From contig OY760427.1 in NCBI GenBank assembly GCA_963663495.1, positions 4,402,001 to 4,466,000 of the forward strand: a stretch of DNA of 64,000 nt, read 5' to 3'. This DNA is from G963663495 sp963663495. GTDB taxonomy: Bacteria; Bacteroidota; Rhodothermia; Rhodothermales; Bin80. The position numbers and the translations under genes were made by a program. The notes under the pieces are model-generated. The model saw only the letters and a list, made by a program, of their open reading frames with translations, did not search any database and was not told where the DNA came from. Positions 18,613 to 27,614 of the stretch are shown one piece after another; within the stretch, counting starts at the first letter, position 1, and each line of letters begins with the position of its first letter.

Positions 18613-19725
18613 ATGCCAATTGCCGCCTTGATCCCGCTCGTCTTCCTGGCGCTGTTGCACCACCATGCGGCGGCGCAACAGCGGGCTATCATTTTTCCTG
18701 ACACACCCGATTACATGACGCTGGTGTGCGACCTTCATATGCACACCGTGTTTTCGGATGGCAATGTTTGGCCCACTATTCGTGTTGAGGAGGCGATGAG
18801 AGACGGGATCGACTGCATAGCAGTTACAGAGCACTTAGAATACCAACCGCATGAAAGCGACATACCGCATCCTGACCGCAATCGCGCTTATGAGGTAGCG
18901 ACCGACCGCGCCGAAAACTCCGACCTTATAGTGCTCAATGGATCTGAAATTACCCGCGACCTGCCGCCGGGTCATAGTAATGCCATATTTGTAAAGGACG
19001 CCAACGCACTACTGCAGGATGATCCTGTGGTCGTCTTCCGTGAGGCCCGCTCGCAGGGTGCCTTCGTGTTCTGGAACCACCCTAACTGGACCTCGCAGAG
19101 TTCTGATGGCGTAGCGGTTCTGACCGATATGCATCGCATGCTGATTGAGGAAGACCTGCTGCATGGAATTGAGGTTGCAAATGAGGATACGTATTCCGAT
19201 GAAGCCTTGGAAATTGCGCTGGAGCACAATCTGGCTATCATAGGCACATCCGACATTCACGGCTTGATAGATTGGCAGTTTGACGTACCGGGTGGCGGGC
19301 ACCGCCCAGTTACGTTGATCTTTGCAGATGAGCGCTCGCGCGAAGGTCTGAGCGCAGCACTTGAAGCGCGGCGGACCGTCGCGTGGTTTCGCGAGACACT
19401 GGTTGGCAGGGAGTCGGATCTTATGCCGCTCCTGGAGGCCTCCATCCGAGTTTCCACCGCCCGGTACGGCTCATCAACTTCTGTGCTTGCCGTTGAACTT
19501 GAGAACACTTCAAGCTCTCCTTTTCTCCTTCGCAATCTTTCCAGCTATACATTTCACGGACACTCGGATGTCATCACGTTACCACCGTTATCCAGCACTA
19601 CAGTACACGTAAAGACGATTGACCATCTTGAATCCGTGGAGCTTTCGTTTGAGGTCCTGAACGCCGTTACAGCCCCCGGCACACATCCCGATCTGAAGCT
19701 TCATGTAGACCCGATTGGCGAATAA
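18613..19725 (+). CDS. Secreted PHP-domain phosphoesterase-like protein
   Basis: A 370-aa protein. The ATG at 18613 gives a hydrophobic signal peptide (IAALIPLVFLALLHHHAAAQ) and a mature PHP domain. Metal-binding histidines appear in order: DLHMHTVFSDG, TEHLEY, HSNAIF, FWNHPNW and TSDIHG. The last ~90 residues form a beta-rich domain like the C-terminal part of Sb-type phosphodiesterases. PHP proteins hydrolyse phosphoesters with a trinuclear metal site; the substrate here is unknown. It is isolated between IS1380 copies and tnpB remnants, with no co-oriented partner. The frame stays open to 18448 upstream, but the signal peptide fixes the start. Confidence 0.8.
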   Translation: MPIAALIPLVFLALLHHHAAAQQRAIIFPDTPDYMTLVCDLHMHTVFSDGNVWPTIRVEEAMRDGIDCIAVTEHLEYQPHESDIPHPDRNRAYEVATDRAENSDLIVLNGSEITRDLPPGHSNAIFVKDANALLQDDPVVVFREARSQGAFVFWNHPNWTSQSSDGVAVLTDMHRMLIEEDLLHGIEVANEDTYSDEALEIALEHNLAIIGTSDIHGLIDWQFDVPGGGHRPVTLIFADERSREGLSAALEARRTVAWFRETLVGRESDLMPLLEASIRVSTARYGSSTSVLAVELENTSSSPFLLRNLSSYTFHGHSDVITLPPLSSTTVHVKTIDHLESVELSFEVLNAVTAPGTHPDLKLHVDPIGE

Positions 19726-19734
19726 ATTAGGGAA

Positions 19735-20463
19735 TTATATACGTGAGTGACCAACTGTACACAGTGAGGCACTAGTATCAATTTCACGGGTCATAGGGGT
19801 CGGTAACCCGAACGCCCCTCGCCGTGCAGAAGCCCCAATCCCGGAGGCCGGTATGTTTGCAGCCGCATGGCCACAGGACATACACGTGAATTTGCTCCGT
19901 GTCTTACGGTTATTCGCCTCTGTGTGCCCACACACAGAACACCGCTGACTGCTATAGGCAGCGGTAACCTTTATCACCTTGCGGCACTTATAGCCCAGCA
20001 TCTGATCCAGCTGGCCCCAACCTGTTCGCAGTATCCCACGGTTGAGGCCAGACTTCTGTCTGAACGTTTGTGCCAAAGCTCTCCATCGTCCCCTTAGCTG
20101 AACGTGTCATCGCTTTGATCTTCAGGTCCTCCAGTATCACCGTTGAGGAGCAATTGGCAATACTGCGACTTACCTGGTGGTTCGCATTCTTGAGGATGGT
20201 AGCACGCTTGCGCTGTATGCGGGCGATTCTATGCTTCCGCCTGTTACGACGGTTGGAGCCTTTCTTCTGTCTCGCCAGTCTTCGCTGATGCCGCTTCAAC
20301 TTGGCATCAAGACGCTTCGTATCCGGTTGTCTGATAATGCTTGTATCGCCCTCTGTGGAAACCATAGCGACCTGCCCGCAATTACGGTCAATGCCTACAG
20401 CACCGCCGGTATCCTCTATTACAGGTGCCTCCATCTTGTAGCAGATGACAGCATACCCTTTGC
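19735..20463 (-). pseudogene. tnpB: tnpB copy 2, 3' half
   Basis: Carries EDTGGAVGIDRNCGQ, LEDLKI and the zinc ribbon. Two lesions are visible against copy 3: an extra A near 20066 shifts the frame after GTNV, and an in-frame 21-bp deletion near 19865, between two CCGCAT repeats, removes DHADLNA, including the last RuvC aspartate. The half ends at the 5-bp IS1380 target sequence TTTGC (20459-20463). Confidence 0.8.
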
Positions 20464-20546
20464 CCTCCCTTATTCATGAGGGAGTTAAGTGGCGGGGAAT
20501 CGTCGTTTAATATTATGGTGTAATATGTTGATTATACACGGTTTGA

Positions 20547-21616
20547 ATGGGATCCTGTGCGACGCTCAAACGTTCAGAAACCTCAATACCCATTCACCCT
20601 GTAACACACCCGATGCAAGATCCCAAATCCAACCTTCTGTTCGCTTGCCAGTTCAATAAATCCGTTAAAGTTGTACGCTCCAAGACCGATAATCTAACAT
20701 CGGATGCCGGCGTCATTCCTATGCGCCTGCTCATGGTGATCAGCACCTTGGCATGCCGACTCGCTTCCGTGCTTAAGGACAATCGGTCCCAAGCTCGGAT
20801 TACGCATAGCCTTGAGGAGTTAGTGCGGCAGTTACTGCTGCAACATGTGCAGGGGTGGGGACGTCAGTCAGATGCGGACAAGCTTCGAAGGGACCCCGCC
20901 ATGCGCGTGGCCACTTCTTCCAAAAGGGGTATGAGGGCATTACAGGACGATAGGTCCCTGGCATCCCAGCCAACCATGTCTCGCTTCGTGCACATGTTGG
21001 CTGGGAAAAAGAATTTCAAGAAGTTGCGCCTTTTTGTAGAGACATTCGCCATGGAGCACCTGCTGCAGCGTGGTGGCGGGAAGCGCCGCCCCGAGGTGGT
21101 CTTTGATGTGGACGGTGTACCGGTAGATACACATGGCAAGCAGCAGGGCAGCAAGTGGAACGGATATTACAAGCGCACCATCTTTCTGCCCCTTATCGCC
21201 ATATGCGGTGAGTCGGGCGACATGTTGGGGGCGGAATTGCGAGGGGGCACGAAGAATGTGGTGAAGGACTGCTACGGTTTCATTCGACGCATTGGGCTGG
21301 CATTGCGTGAACATGTGGCCGACAAGGTCATTGTCCGATTGGACGCAGGCTTCAACAGTGGCGAATTATGTGATAAGCTGGAGAACGACCGTATCGGCTA
21401 CGTGATGCGTCTGAAAGGAAACGATGTGATTGACGGGCTTGCGGCGCCTCATTTGGAGGGTGATCAGCCGTCGGACGAATGCTACCACGAACTGCGCTAC
21501 CGTGCAAAGTGCTGGTCCGTAGAGCGTCGTGTGGTGCTCGTGGTTGTTCCGGTGCCGGGAGAGCTTTTTCCGCGGCATTTCTATCTGATCACCGATCTGG
21601 ATGTAGAAGCCTATCC
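20547..21616 (+). pseudogene. IS1380 transposase copy 2, 5' part
   Basis: Nearly identical to the transposase of copy 1 from MGSCATLKRSET through DLDVEAYP. It is then interrupted at the GCCTATCC target site (21609-21616) by the DruA/Tn5-type IS. The first two catalytic Asp segments are in this part; the Glu segment is separated by 3 kb. An aberrant tail of ~35 residues read from the inserted IS follows in frame (to 21719). Confidence 0.9.
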
Positions 21617-21795
21617 CTGCCCTTCCCCCATAAATCATCCATCACGGTTCGATTGTTCGTCAGTTCTGGTCAACTCTCGCTGGCATGGCTGTCGGAATAT
21701 CTCGGGTATTTCGACCTGACAGGTATGGTGTGTGACTTGAGGTGAATAATGCCGTCCTCTCGTGCGGATACGCGATCTCTTCCTGCGCCGCTTCC
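21617..21795. repeat. Left 179-bp terminal inverted repeat
   Basis: Pairs with 24480-24658 over its full length with scattered mismatches. The outermost 6 bases CTGCCC are identical and the match ends sharply after CGCCGCTTCC. It contains a transposase-proximal stretch with short open frames on both strands, none coding-like. The same left repeat is present at 62517-62695 in the second copy. Confidence 0.85.
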
Positions 21796-21854
21796 ACTGC
21801 CATCCTACCACTTCATGTATTTGACATTTTGCTACTTGTTTTTTATGTTGTGGC

Positions 21855-24146
21855 ATGCTTCAGCGAAGTCAGGTCTTACGAACGCTCACCGCTCCCTGCA
21901 ATGGAGAGCGTTTGGACAGGGTTCTTGCCGACGATCGTTGGCGGTTTCGCACGCAGATAGCGCGCGCTGTCTGTGAAGAGTTCGGGTTTGTTGATGCACG
22001 GGGCGAACCGCAGGTGAGCAACTGTGCGCAGGCTTTATCGAAGTTGGAGGCCCGGGGGAGGATTGTGTTGCCCAAGCCCGAGAATTGTAATGCGGCTAAG
22101 GCGGAACCGCGTAGGCGCGAGGAGCGGGTACCGGATCCGATAGCGTTACCGGACACGGTACACGGTGTCCGGGGGTTGACGATTGAGTTGGTTGAGACGG
22201 ACGAGCAGCGTATGGTGTGGAACACGTTGCTGCACTTTGAGCATCCGAGGCGTACGACCACATTTGTGGGAGCGCAGGTACGCTATCTGATAGGCAGTGC
22301 CCATGGTTACCTGGGAGCGGTGGGATTTTCGGCGGCGGCGTTGTGCCTGGCGCCCAGAGAGCACTGGATGGCGTGGAGTGATGAGCAGCGCAAGGCGCAT
22401 TTGCACCGTGTGGTGTGTTTGAGTCGTTTTCTGATACGGGGGCAGTGTCAGGATTTGGCCAGCCATGTACTGGGTAACGTATTGAGACGGTTGGCGGATG
22501 ATTTTCAGGCACGGTACTGTTACCGTCCCTGGGTTGTCGAAACGTATGTGGATCCCCAAGGGGAAGGAGCGTGTTTTGAGGTGAACAATTTTGTATTGAT
22601 CGGCCATACCGCAGGCGGAAAGCGGCACAAGGAGACAAAGGAAGAGGATCCCAAGGGGCTGTATGTATACGAGTTGGACAAAGAATGGCGCGGGACCTTG
22701 GGGGAACCGGAGGAGGAGTTGCGTCCGGTGAGGGATCCGCACGAGGGGATTGACAGTGCGCAGTGGGCCGAAACGGAGTTTGGCGGAGCGCCATTGGGAG
22801 ACAGGCGGTTGTCTGTGCGACTGGTAAAGAGTACGTCCATGTTGGCCGATGTGATAGGCCACAGCATTACCGCGCATACGGATGCGGACCGCGCGGCGGT
22901 GAAGGGGCATTACCGGTTATTGGAGAGCAAGAAGGACAAAACGGTAACGCCGGAGAACATATTGGCGCCGCATCGTGGGCGTACGATAGAGCGCATGCGT
23001 AGTCAGGAGACCGTGTTATGCATCCAGGACACGACGAAGTTGCGGTACAGTACGCGGCCGGCGTGTACGGATTTGGAGGTAATAGGGAGTAATCAGACGA
23101 CGGCGAAGACGCTGGGGTTGCCGTTGCATGCGACGCTGGTGGTGACGGAGGATGGATTGACGTTGGGGGTGTTGCGTGGCAGCTTCAAGGATCCGGAGGA
23201 GGGTCCGCATGCTCCGCGGACGCAGCAGTGGATAGACGGGTTCAAGGATATATGCGAGGCGGCGGAGGAGCTGTCCGGCGAGACGCAGGTGATCTGTGTT
23301 GCGGACCGGGAGGCGGACAGCTTTGCTATGTTTGCCGAGCAGCGCAGACAGGGTAAGGCGGAGGTATTGATACGAGCGAAGCATGATCGCAAGCTGTTTG
23401 CGGTAATGCGCAGTGGTAAGGCTCCGGGGAATGTGGAGATAGAGATACAGCGGGTGACGGCGCGCAAGAAGCAGGCGCGCAAGCAGGCACGGAAGGGTCG
23501 CAGTTACCGGATGGTCAATGCGGAGGTACGCTACGGGAGGTTCTTGTTGCCGGATCCGAAGAACGAGGAGGAGCCGGTGGTGATGTACGGGGTGCATGTG
23601 TTGGAGGTGGAGCCTCCGGGGGATGCGCTGCCGGTGGAGTGGATGCTATTGACCAGCCTGGAGGTAGGGAGCGTAGCGGATGCACGGCGGGTGTTGGCAA
23701 TGTATCTCAAGCGGTGGCGGGTGGAAGACTTCTTCCGCGTGCTCAAGAGTGGGTGCAAGGTAGAGCGTTTGGGTCTGCGTACCTCGTTGCGTCTGCAGCG
23801 AGCAATAACGATGTATTGTGTGATATCCTGGCGCGTCATGACCTTGGTGCAATTGGGTCGGGAGGTGCCGGAGCTGGACGCGGATGTCTTTTTCACGGAG
23901 ATGGAGCTGCGATTCTTGGATGGATATGCAGCACGGGTAAAGCTGCCGAAGCCCAGTACTTTGGGAGCTGCTATCCTGATCGTAGCGGTGCTCGGCGGTT
24001 ATCAGAACCGCACTCGTGATGGACCGGTGGGTTACCAGATCATGTGGCGTGGCCTAGAGAGGTTACACCTAATGACATTGGGATACGAGGTAAGAGACGA
24101 ACAATTGAGTGCATGTTCGCACGGGAATTCATCTGGGTTCATATAA
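21855..24146 (+). CDS. Transposase: DUF4338 (DruA-like) fused to Tn5/IS4-type DDE domain
   Basis: A 763-aa protein. Residues ~1-260 match the DUF4338/DruA style: a short N-terminal winged-helix-like part, then GAQVRYLIGS, GYLGAVGFSAAALCLAPR, CLSRFLIRG, LASHVLG and a YVDPQGEGACFEVNNFVLIG-like ending. Residues ~300-763 are a Tn5/IS4 DDE transposase: GDRRLSVRL, then IQDTTKL (first Asp, ~391), CVADREADSF (second Asp, ~484) and the YLKRWRVEDFFRVLKSGCK Y-R-E-K box (~615). It is intact and, given the crisp ends and clean target duplication, probably mobile recently. DruA is named after a Druantia defence protein. Here the fusion and the element ends argue for a transposition role. Confidence 0.85.
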   Translation: MLQRSQVLRTLTAPCNGERLDRVLADDRWRFRTQIARAVCEEFGFVDARGEPQVSNCAQALSKLEARGRIVLPKPENCNAAKAEPRRREERVPDPIALPDTVHGVRGLTIELVETDEQRMVWNTLLHFEHPRRTTTFVGAQVRYLIGSAHGYLGAVGFSAAALCLAPREHWMAWSDEQRKAHLHRVVCLSRFLIRGQCQDLASHVLGNVLRRLADDFQARYCYRPWVVETYVDPQGEGACFEVNNFVLIGHTAGGKRHKETKEEDPKGLYVYELDKEWRGTLGEPEEELRPVRDPHEGIDSAQWAETEFGGAPLGDRRLSVRLVKSTSMLADVIGHSITAHTDADRAAVKGHYRLLESKKDKTVTPENILAPHRGRTIERMRSQETVLCIQDTTKLRYSTRPACTDLEVIGSNQTTAKTLGLPLHATLVVTEDGLTLGVLRGSFKDPEEGPHAPRTQQWIDGFKDICEAAEELSGETQVICVADREADSFAMFAEQRRQGKAEVLIRAKHDRKLFAVMRSGKAPGNVEIEIQRVTARKKQARKQARKGRSYRMVNAEVRYGRFLLPDPKNEEEPVVMYGVHVLEVEPPGDALPVEWMLLTSLEVGSVADARRVLAMYLKRWRVEDFFRVLKSGCKVERLGLRTSLRLQRAITMYCVISWRVMTLVQLGREVPELDADVFFTEMELRFLDGYAARVKLPKPSTLGAAILIVAVLGGYQNRTRDGPVGYQIMWRGLERLHLMTLGYEVRDEQLSACSHGNSSGFI

Positions 24147-24204
24147 ATGGCATATCAACCTGCCTGATGTGGGCCTATGCCCCAGTGGCTACACCTGCGT
24201 GAGC

Positions 24205-24462
24205 GTGCGGTGAACTTGCATCTTGATTAGGTGACGGGTTCTGTAGAGCTTACCCGTAGACGTGAGAACCCAGACCCCGGACCGCCCGCCTGGTACAGCC
24301 CAGACGTACGGCGGAAGAGATGTTTCCGCTGGTAGAGCAGTATAACGAAAGGACCCGGTCCGCAGCGGCGTCTTGCGCAGAGCAGGGCATCTCGTACGGA
24401 CCGTTGAATTACTGGAGGCAGAAGTATCGCCAGGAGACTGCAGCCGAGGGTTCGTGGATGTA
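24205..24462 (+). pseudogene. IS66-family end and TnpA (orf1) fragment inside the DruA/Tn5-type IS
   Basis: Starts with GTGAGCGTGCGGTGAA, close to the IS66 terminus GTAAGCGTGCGGTGAAG seen at 29439. It then encodes, from about 24301, a short helix-turn-helix protein RRTAEEMFPLVEQYN...GISYGPLNYWRQKYRQE typical of the IS66 accessory TnpA. It ends at TAG 24460-24462, just before the right inverted repeat. No other IS66 gene is present, so it is a captured fragment. Confidence 0.6.
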
Positions 24463-24479
24463 GGCAATGCAGCGCCAAG

Positions 24480-24658
24480 GGAAGCGGCGCAGGAAGAGAT
24501 CGCGTATCCGCACGAGAGGATGGCATTATTCACCTCAAGTCACACACCATACCTGTTAGGCCGAAATACCCGAGATATTCCGACAGCCATGCCAGCGATA
24601 TTTGACCATACCTGACGAACAATCGAACCGTAATGGATGATTTATGGGTACAGGGCAG
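24480..24658. repeat. Right 179-bp terminal inverted repeat
   Basis: Inverse partner of 21617-21795. Differences cluster near the outer end (CTGCCCTGTACCC against CTGCCCTTCCCCC) and in the middle; the inner 80 bases are almost identical. Confidence 0.85.
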
Positions 24659-24659
24659 G

Positions 24660-25117
24660 CCTATCCGGCAGAGCAGCTTGTGAATCTGTACCGGAAGAGA
24701 GGAAAGGCGGAAAAGCACTTCGGGGAGCTGAATGCGGCTTGCTCCATGGCGCTGTCGTCGGTTCTCCGTCCGAAGACACACTATAAGGGCCGGCCTGTAG
24801 TGCGGGTGCCTGATGAGTCGGAACAGGATGAGTCGGAACAGGATGCCGAGATCCGAGCCGAGAACGAGGTCCTGCTACAGGTATACCTTCTAACTTATCA
24901 GCTCATGCATGTGGGGCGCTGCCTTATGCGAGAGCCTGACGAATCCCAGATAAGTCTGAGCACCTATCGCGAGCGTGTACTCAAGGTGGGGGCCCGCTTC
25001 GTACAACACGCGCGCAACATCGTTATCCACATTGCCGCCAGCGCAGATGCTGCATGGGAGCAATTTTGGCGACGTTATTGTCAACTCACATGGATCACGC
25101 TTCCCATGAAGAGCTAG
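24660..25117 (+). pseudogene. IS1380 transposase copy 2, 3' part
   Basis: Resumes the transposase at AYPAEQLVNLYRKRGKAEKHFGE (the catalytic Glu segment) directly after the nested IS and runs to WITLPMKS. The DESEQ array has two units fewer than in copy 1. An ATG contributed by the nested IS at 24644 precedes it, but the product would lack the first two Asp residues. Confidence 0.85.
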
Positions 25118-25383
25118 CTAAGTCAAATTTGTGCCTGCGCTTCGACACCGCAGGCGCCCAACGCGGAAAGCGGAAAGAGAAGGTAGGCAGAGGTGTGTCT
25201 ACCCGACAGACGTCTTCCCAAAATCTCGGTAATGTGACCGCTATCGAGTCGGGAAAAGGGCCTAAACTGGTGTTTTCAGCCCCTCTCATGGTCGTCCCTA
25301 CGCATGAACAACGCACAATCGGTCCTGCAGGTACCGAGACAGCACTTTTAGACCCGAACAGGGTACATCATGAATATTGCAGG

Positions 25384-25908
25384 TTTGCCGGCGTTCTTCT
25401 TTACCGTGGCTTTGACGGGTATACCATCAGGGTACGGGTTGCCTCCCCGCCTGCGGAGCGCCATATATCCCACTTTCGGGATATACAGCTTGCCATCCCG
25501 AACCCTTACGTTATCCGGGATCGTGAACGAAGGCGTACTACCACGTCTGGAATGGTATCTCGGTCTTCTCTTACCCTCCCTGAAGAATGCCTTCCATGCA
25601 TCCGCCTGATATTTCAATGTGTATCTAACGACTAATGTGTATCTAACGACACCAAAGGAGTATTCAGGTAGCCACTCGACCGTGCGGCGCAGCGCCGTGA
25701 ACCGCTTCCCCAGCGAGAAGAAGCGTACCGAGGGCGGCTTCTCTCCAGCCTCTTTCGCTTTCCTGTACGCCTCGCTCTGCTCTGCGAGGATGGTATTCCA
25801 CACAAACCTACACGCACCCGCTAATCCAGCAAGGTGCTTGGCTTTACTCCGACTTCCGGGCAATAGCCTGTATGTGATATTACGGTATGCACTAACCGTT
25901 TCGGGCAT
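25384..25908 (-). pseudogene. tnpB: tnpB copy 2, 5' half
   Basis: Reads MPETVSAYRNITYRLLPG from the ATG at 25908 to KKNAGKPAI at the IS1380 junction. A 15-bp tandem duplication gives VVRYTLVVRYTLKY where copies 1 and 3 have one unit. Everything C-terminal lies at 19735-20463. Confidence 0.85.
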
Positions 25909-25929
25909 GGCACTGTGGTATATAGCTCC

Positions 25930-26112
25930 CTAATAGATGGTAATTATATAGCATGCGTACCCACGTGTGGAGTTATTTGAAATAATTGCGTCTTTTCGTG
26001 AAAAGCGGGAACCGATTATGAAAAACTGGCGAAAGCCATCCTGTCTGCACCACCAAAGCACAAAAAGTAATTCCTGCGAAAACGCGTGGCACTCAGCCGT
26101 ATAACTCCCATA
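25930..26112 (-). repeat. Outer left-end repeat of TnpB element 2
   Basis: Inverted equivalent of 13498-13678, including the AKAILSAPPKHKK tail and the terminal GGGAGTTATACGGCTGAG. It abuts the 3' end of the PhoX-like gene, 8 bp away. Confidence 0.7.
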
Positions 26113-26120
26113 ATTTACGC

Positions 26121-27509
26121 TTACCTCCATGGCCCTGTGATGGCGAGCGTCAGGCCGTCCGTCTGCATATTTACGAACAGGGTTGTGCCGTCTGGAGAAA
26201 ATGTCGCTCCCGCAAACTCGGATTGGCTGCCCGCATTGCGGGCAAACTTGTACAGGTCCCCGGCCGGAGTAACACCAACAAGGAACTGCTCTCCCGGGCC
26301 GTCTTCGCATAGAATCAGGTCTCCCCACGGCGTGACTGTCAGGTTGTCTGCATGTTCAAGCAGACCCGGGTCTTCGGACTCTATAAATAGTTCCAGTGTC
26401 CCTGGTTGTCCTTCTTCGTGTGTCCGACCTTCGTACGGGCTTGGACGGTACTGCCAGATTTGTCCAAGCTCTGCACTACCTCCATTCGTACATGCAAAAA
26501 AGACGGACTCTCTCCCGTACCACATGCCTTCTCCGCGAGCAAACCTTGCCGCACCGTTATCAAAACCCCGCACTCTCAGGTCATCGTCCGGCGAATGAAT
26601 GTCGTCCAAGTCAATCCAGCGTACTGAGTGTGGTTCTCCCGGCCTTACGGTTTGCTCCTCCCAATTACGTGTATCGAGGCTTGGCTGGCCCATAACTACC
26701 AACGCTTGCAAACGTCCCCCTGCATCCAACTGCTCTGGCACGTTTGGCAAGAATCGATAAATGAGCCCGTCGTGCCTGTCTTCTGTCTGGTACACGACAT
26801 GCGATGATGGGTCTACGGCCACGGCCTCATGATAAAAGCGTCCCATATCCGTCAATGGCACCGGCCGCACCAACTGCTGCTTCATGCTCGCAGGCACCTC
26901 AAAAACATACCCGTGATCTTTTGCAAACGAGCCTCCTGCGCTGCTCACGTACTCTTCGCAGCTTATCCACGAATTCCAAGGTGTGCGACCTCCGGCACAG
27001 TTGCGCAGGGTGCCAGCTAGGCTAAGGTATTGAGACTCGACGCGCTGCGCGCCCGTGTCATAAATCACTGTGGTGGTACCCCCTAGGGCCGGTGTGTTGC
27101 CTGTACCGGCATCATAGAGCATTGCGGGTGGTAACTGTTTCAGCAGTTCAAGGTTTGGACCGAAGGCCCCCATTTCCGGCCCGCTATCTGGATTCAGCTC
27201 GTGGTTACGTATCAGAATTGTTCGCCCGTTGTCACCCGGAAATGTTGACATCCCATCCGGGAGACCAGGAACAAGAAACCCGTCGGACATATCATCGGAC
27301 ATTCTTGAAATGATTCGATAAGAAAAGTCTGCGGGTAAGTCGAGAATGCCATCAGGATCCGCCAATAACGATCCAAAGGGATCAGGATTCGTTGTCGGAA
27401 CCTTCGTGCCACGGGCAGACGAACGGCAACCGGCAAAGGATTGCAGTCCGGCAAATCCCAGCGCGAACGCGCCGGAGGTCTTTAGGAAGTGTCGACGTGA
27501 GCGGTACAT
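26121..27509 (-). CDS. PhoX-like (DUF839) secreted phosphatase, Tat substrate
   Basis: A 462-aa protein with a twin-arginine signal (SRRHFLKTSGAFALGFAG) followed by a lipobox-like FAGC, so it is exported folded and may be lipidated. The mature part has PhoX/DUF839 features: TILIRNHELNPDSG, GGTTTVIYD, GGRTPWNSWISCEEYVSS, GRFYHEAVAVDPSSHVVYQTEDR, and the C-terminal NLTVTPWGDLILCEDGPG with TFSPDGTTLFVNMQ. PhoX enzymes are Ca/Fe-dependent phosphomonoesterases; calcium and iron ligands lie in these stretches. The gene is monocistronic and flanked on both sides by TnpB-element end repeats. Activity is inferred from the family. Confidence 0.85.
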   Translation of the reverse strand: MYRSRRHFLKTSGAFALGFAGLQSFAGCRSSARGTKVPTTNPDPFGSLLADPDGILDLPADFSYRIISRMSDDMSDGFLVPGLPDGMSTFPGDNGRTILIRNHELNPDSGPEMGAFGPNLELLKQLPPAMLYDAGTGNTPALGGTTTVIYDTGAQRVESQYLSLAGTLRNCAGGRTPWNSWISCEEYVSSAGGSFAKDHGYVFEVPASMKQQLVRPVPLTDMGRFYHEAVAVDPSSHVVYQTEDRHDGLIYRFLPNVPEQLDAGGRLQALVVMGQPSLDTRNWEEQTVRPGEPHSVRWIDLDDIHSPDDDLRVRGFDNGAARFARGEGMWYGRESVFFACTNGGSAELGQIWQYRPSPYEGRTHEEGQPGTLELFIESEDPGLLEHADNLTVTPWGDLILCEDGPGEQFLVGVTPAGDLYKFARNAGSQSEFAGATFSPDGTTLFVNMQTDGLTLAITGPWR

Positions 27510-27520
27510 AATGCGTTATG

Positions 27521-27614
27521 ATGGGGAGTTATATGACTGAGTGCCACGCGTTTTCGCAGGCGTTACTTTTTGTGCTTTGGTGGTGCGGACAGGATGGCTT
27601 TCGCCAGTTCTTCC
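27521..27614 (+). repeat. Third copy of the outer left-end repeat, no tnpB attached
   Basis: Begins GGGAGTTATATGACTGAGTG and matches 13498-13590 almost base for base, then diverges after CGCCAGTT. No TnpB follows. It is either a solo end or the parent of the ends found at elements 1 and 2. Confidence 0.65.

Larger units (their letters stand above)
21617..24658 (+). mobile_element. 3,042-bp IS with DruA-Tn5-type transposase and 179-bp inverted repeats
   Basis: A complete element inserted in IS1380 copy 2. It has an 8-bp target duplication GCCTATCC (21609-21616 and 24659-24666). The terminal inverted repeats are about 179 bp, far longer than usual for this transposase type, and begin CTGCCC. 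It encodes one 763-aa transposase and contains an IS66 fragment between the transposase and the right repeat. A second copy starts at 62517 and runs off the window. Confidence 0.9.
20464..25383 (+). mobile_element. IS1380-family insertion sequence, copy 2, interrupted
   Basis: Starts CCTCCCTTATTCATGAGG at 20464 and ends ...ATATTGCAGG at 25383, flanked by the 5-bp duplication TTTGC (20459-20463, 25384-25388). Subtracting the nested 3,042-bp IS and its 8-bp duplication leaves 1,870 bp. That is 30 bp less than copy 1, exactly two 15-bp DESEQ units fewer in the transposase. It lies inside tnpB copy 2. Confidence 0.9.
19733..26112 (-). mobile_element. TnpB-only element 2 (IS1341 type), inverted copy, split by nested ISs
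   Basis: The right end GGGAATTATATACG is at 19733 and the outer left end at 26112. The tnpB gene is divided between 19735-20463 and 25384-25908 by IS1380 copy 2, which itself contains another IS. Without the insertions it matches element 1, including the ~180-bp outer end repeat. Order of events: TnpB element, then IS1380, then the DruA/Tn5-type IS. Confidence 0.8.

Noticed and set aside
21855..22700. DruA-like domain as evidence of a Druantia defence system
   Set aside because: It is fused to a DDE transposase within an element having clean inverted repeats and target duplications, and no druB-E genes are nearby.
22096..22910. Long minus-strand frames inside the DruA/Tn5-type IS
   Set aside because: Repeated in copy 2 only because the DNA is repeated; antisense to a complete transposase and Pro/Arg-rich.
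16221..25383. IS1380 pair as a composite transposon carrying the PHP gene
   Set aside because: Each copy has its own 5-bp duplication (ATAAG, TTTGC), showing two separate insertions.
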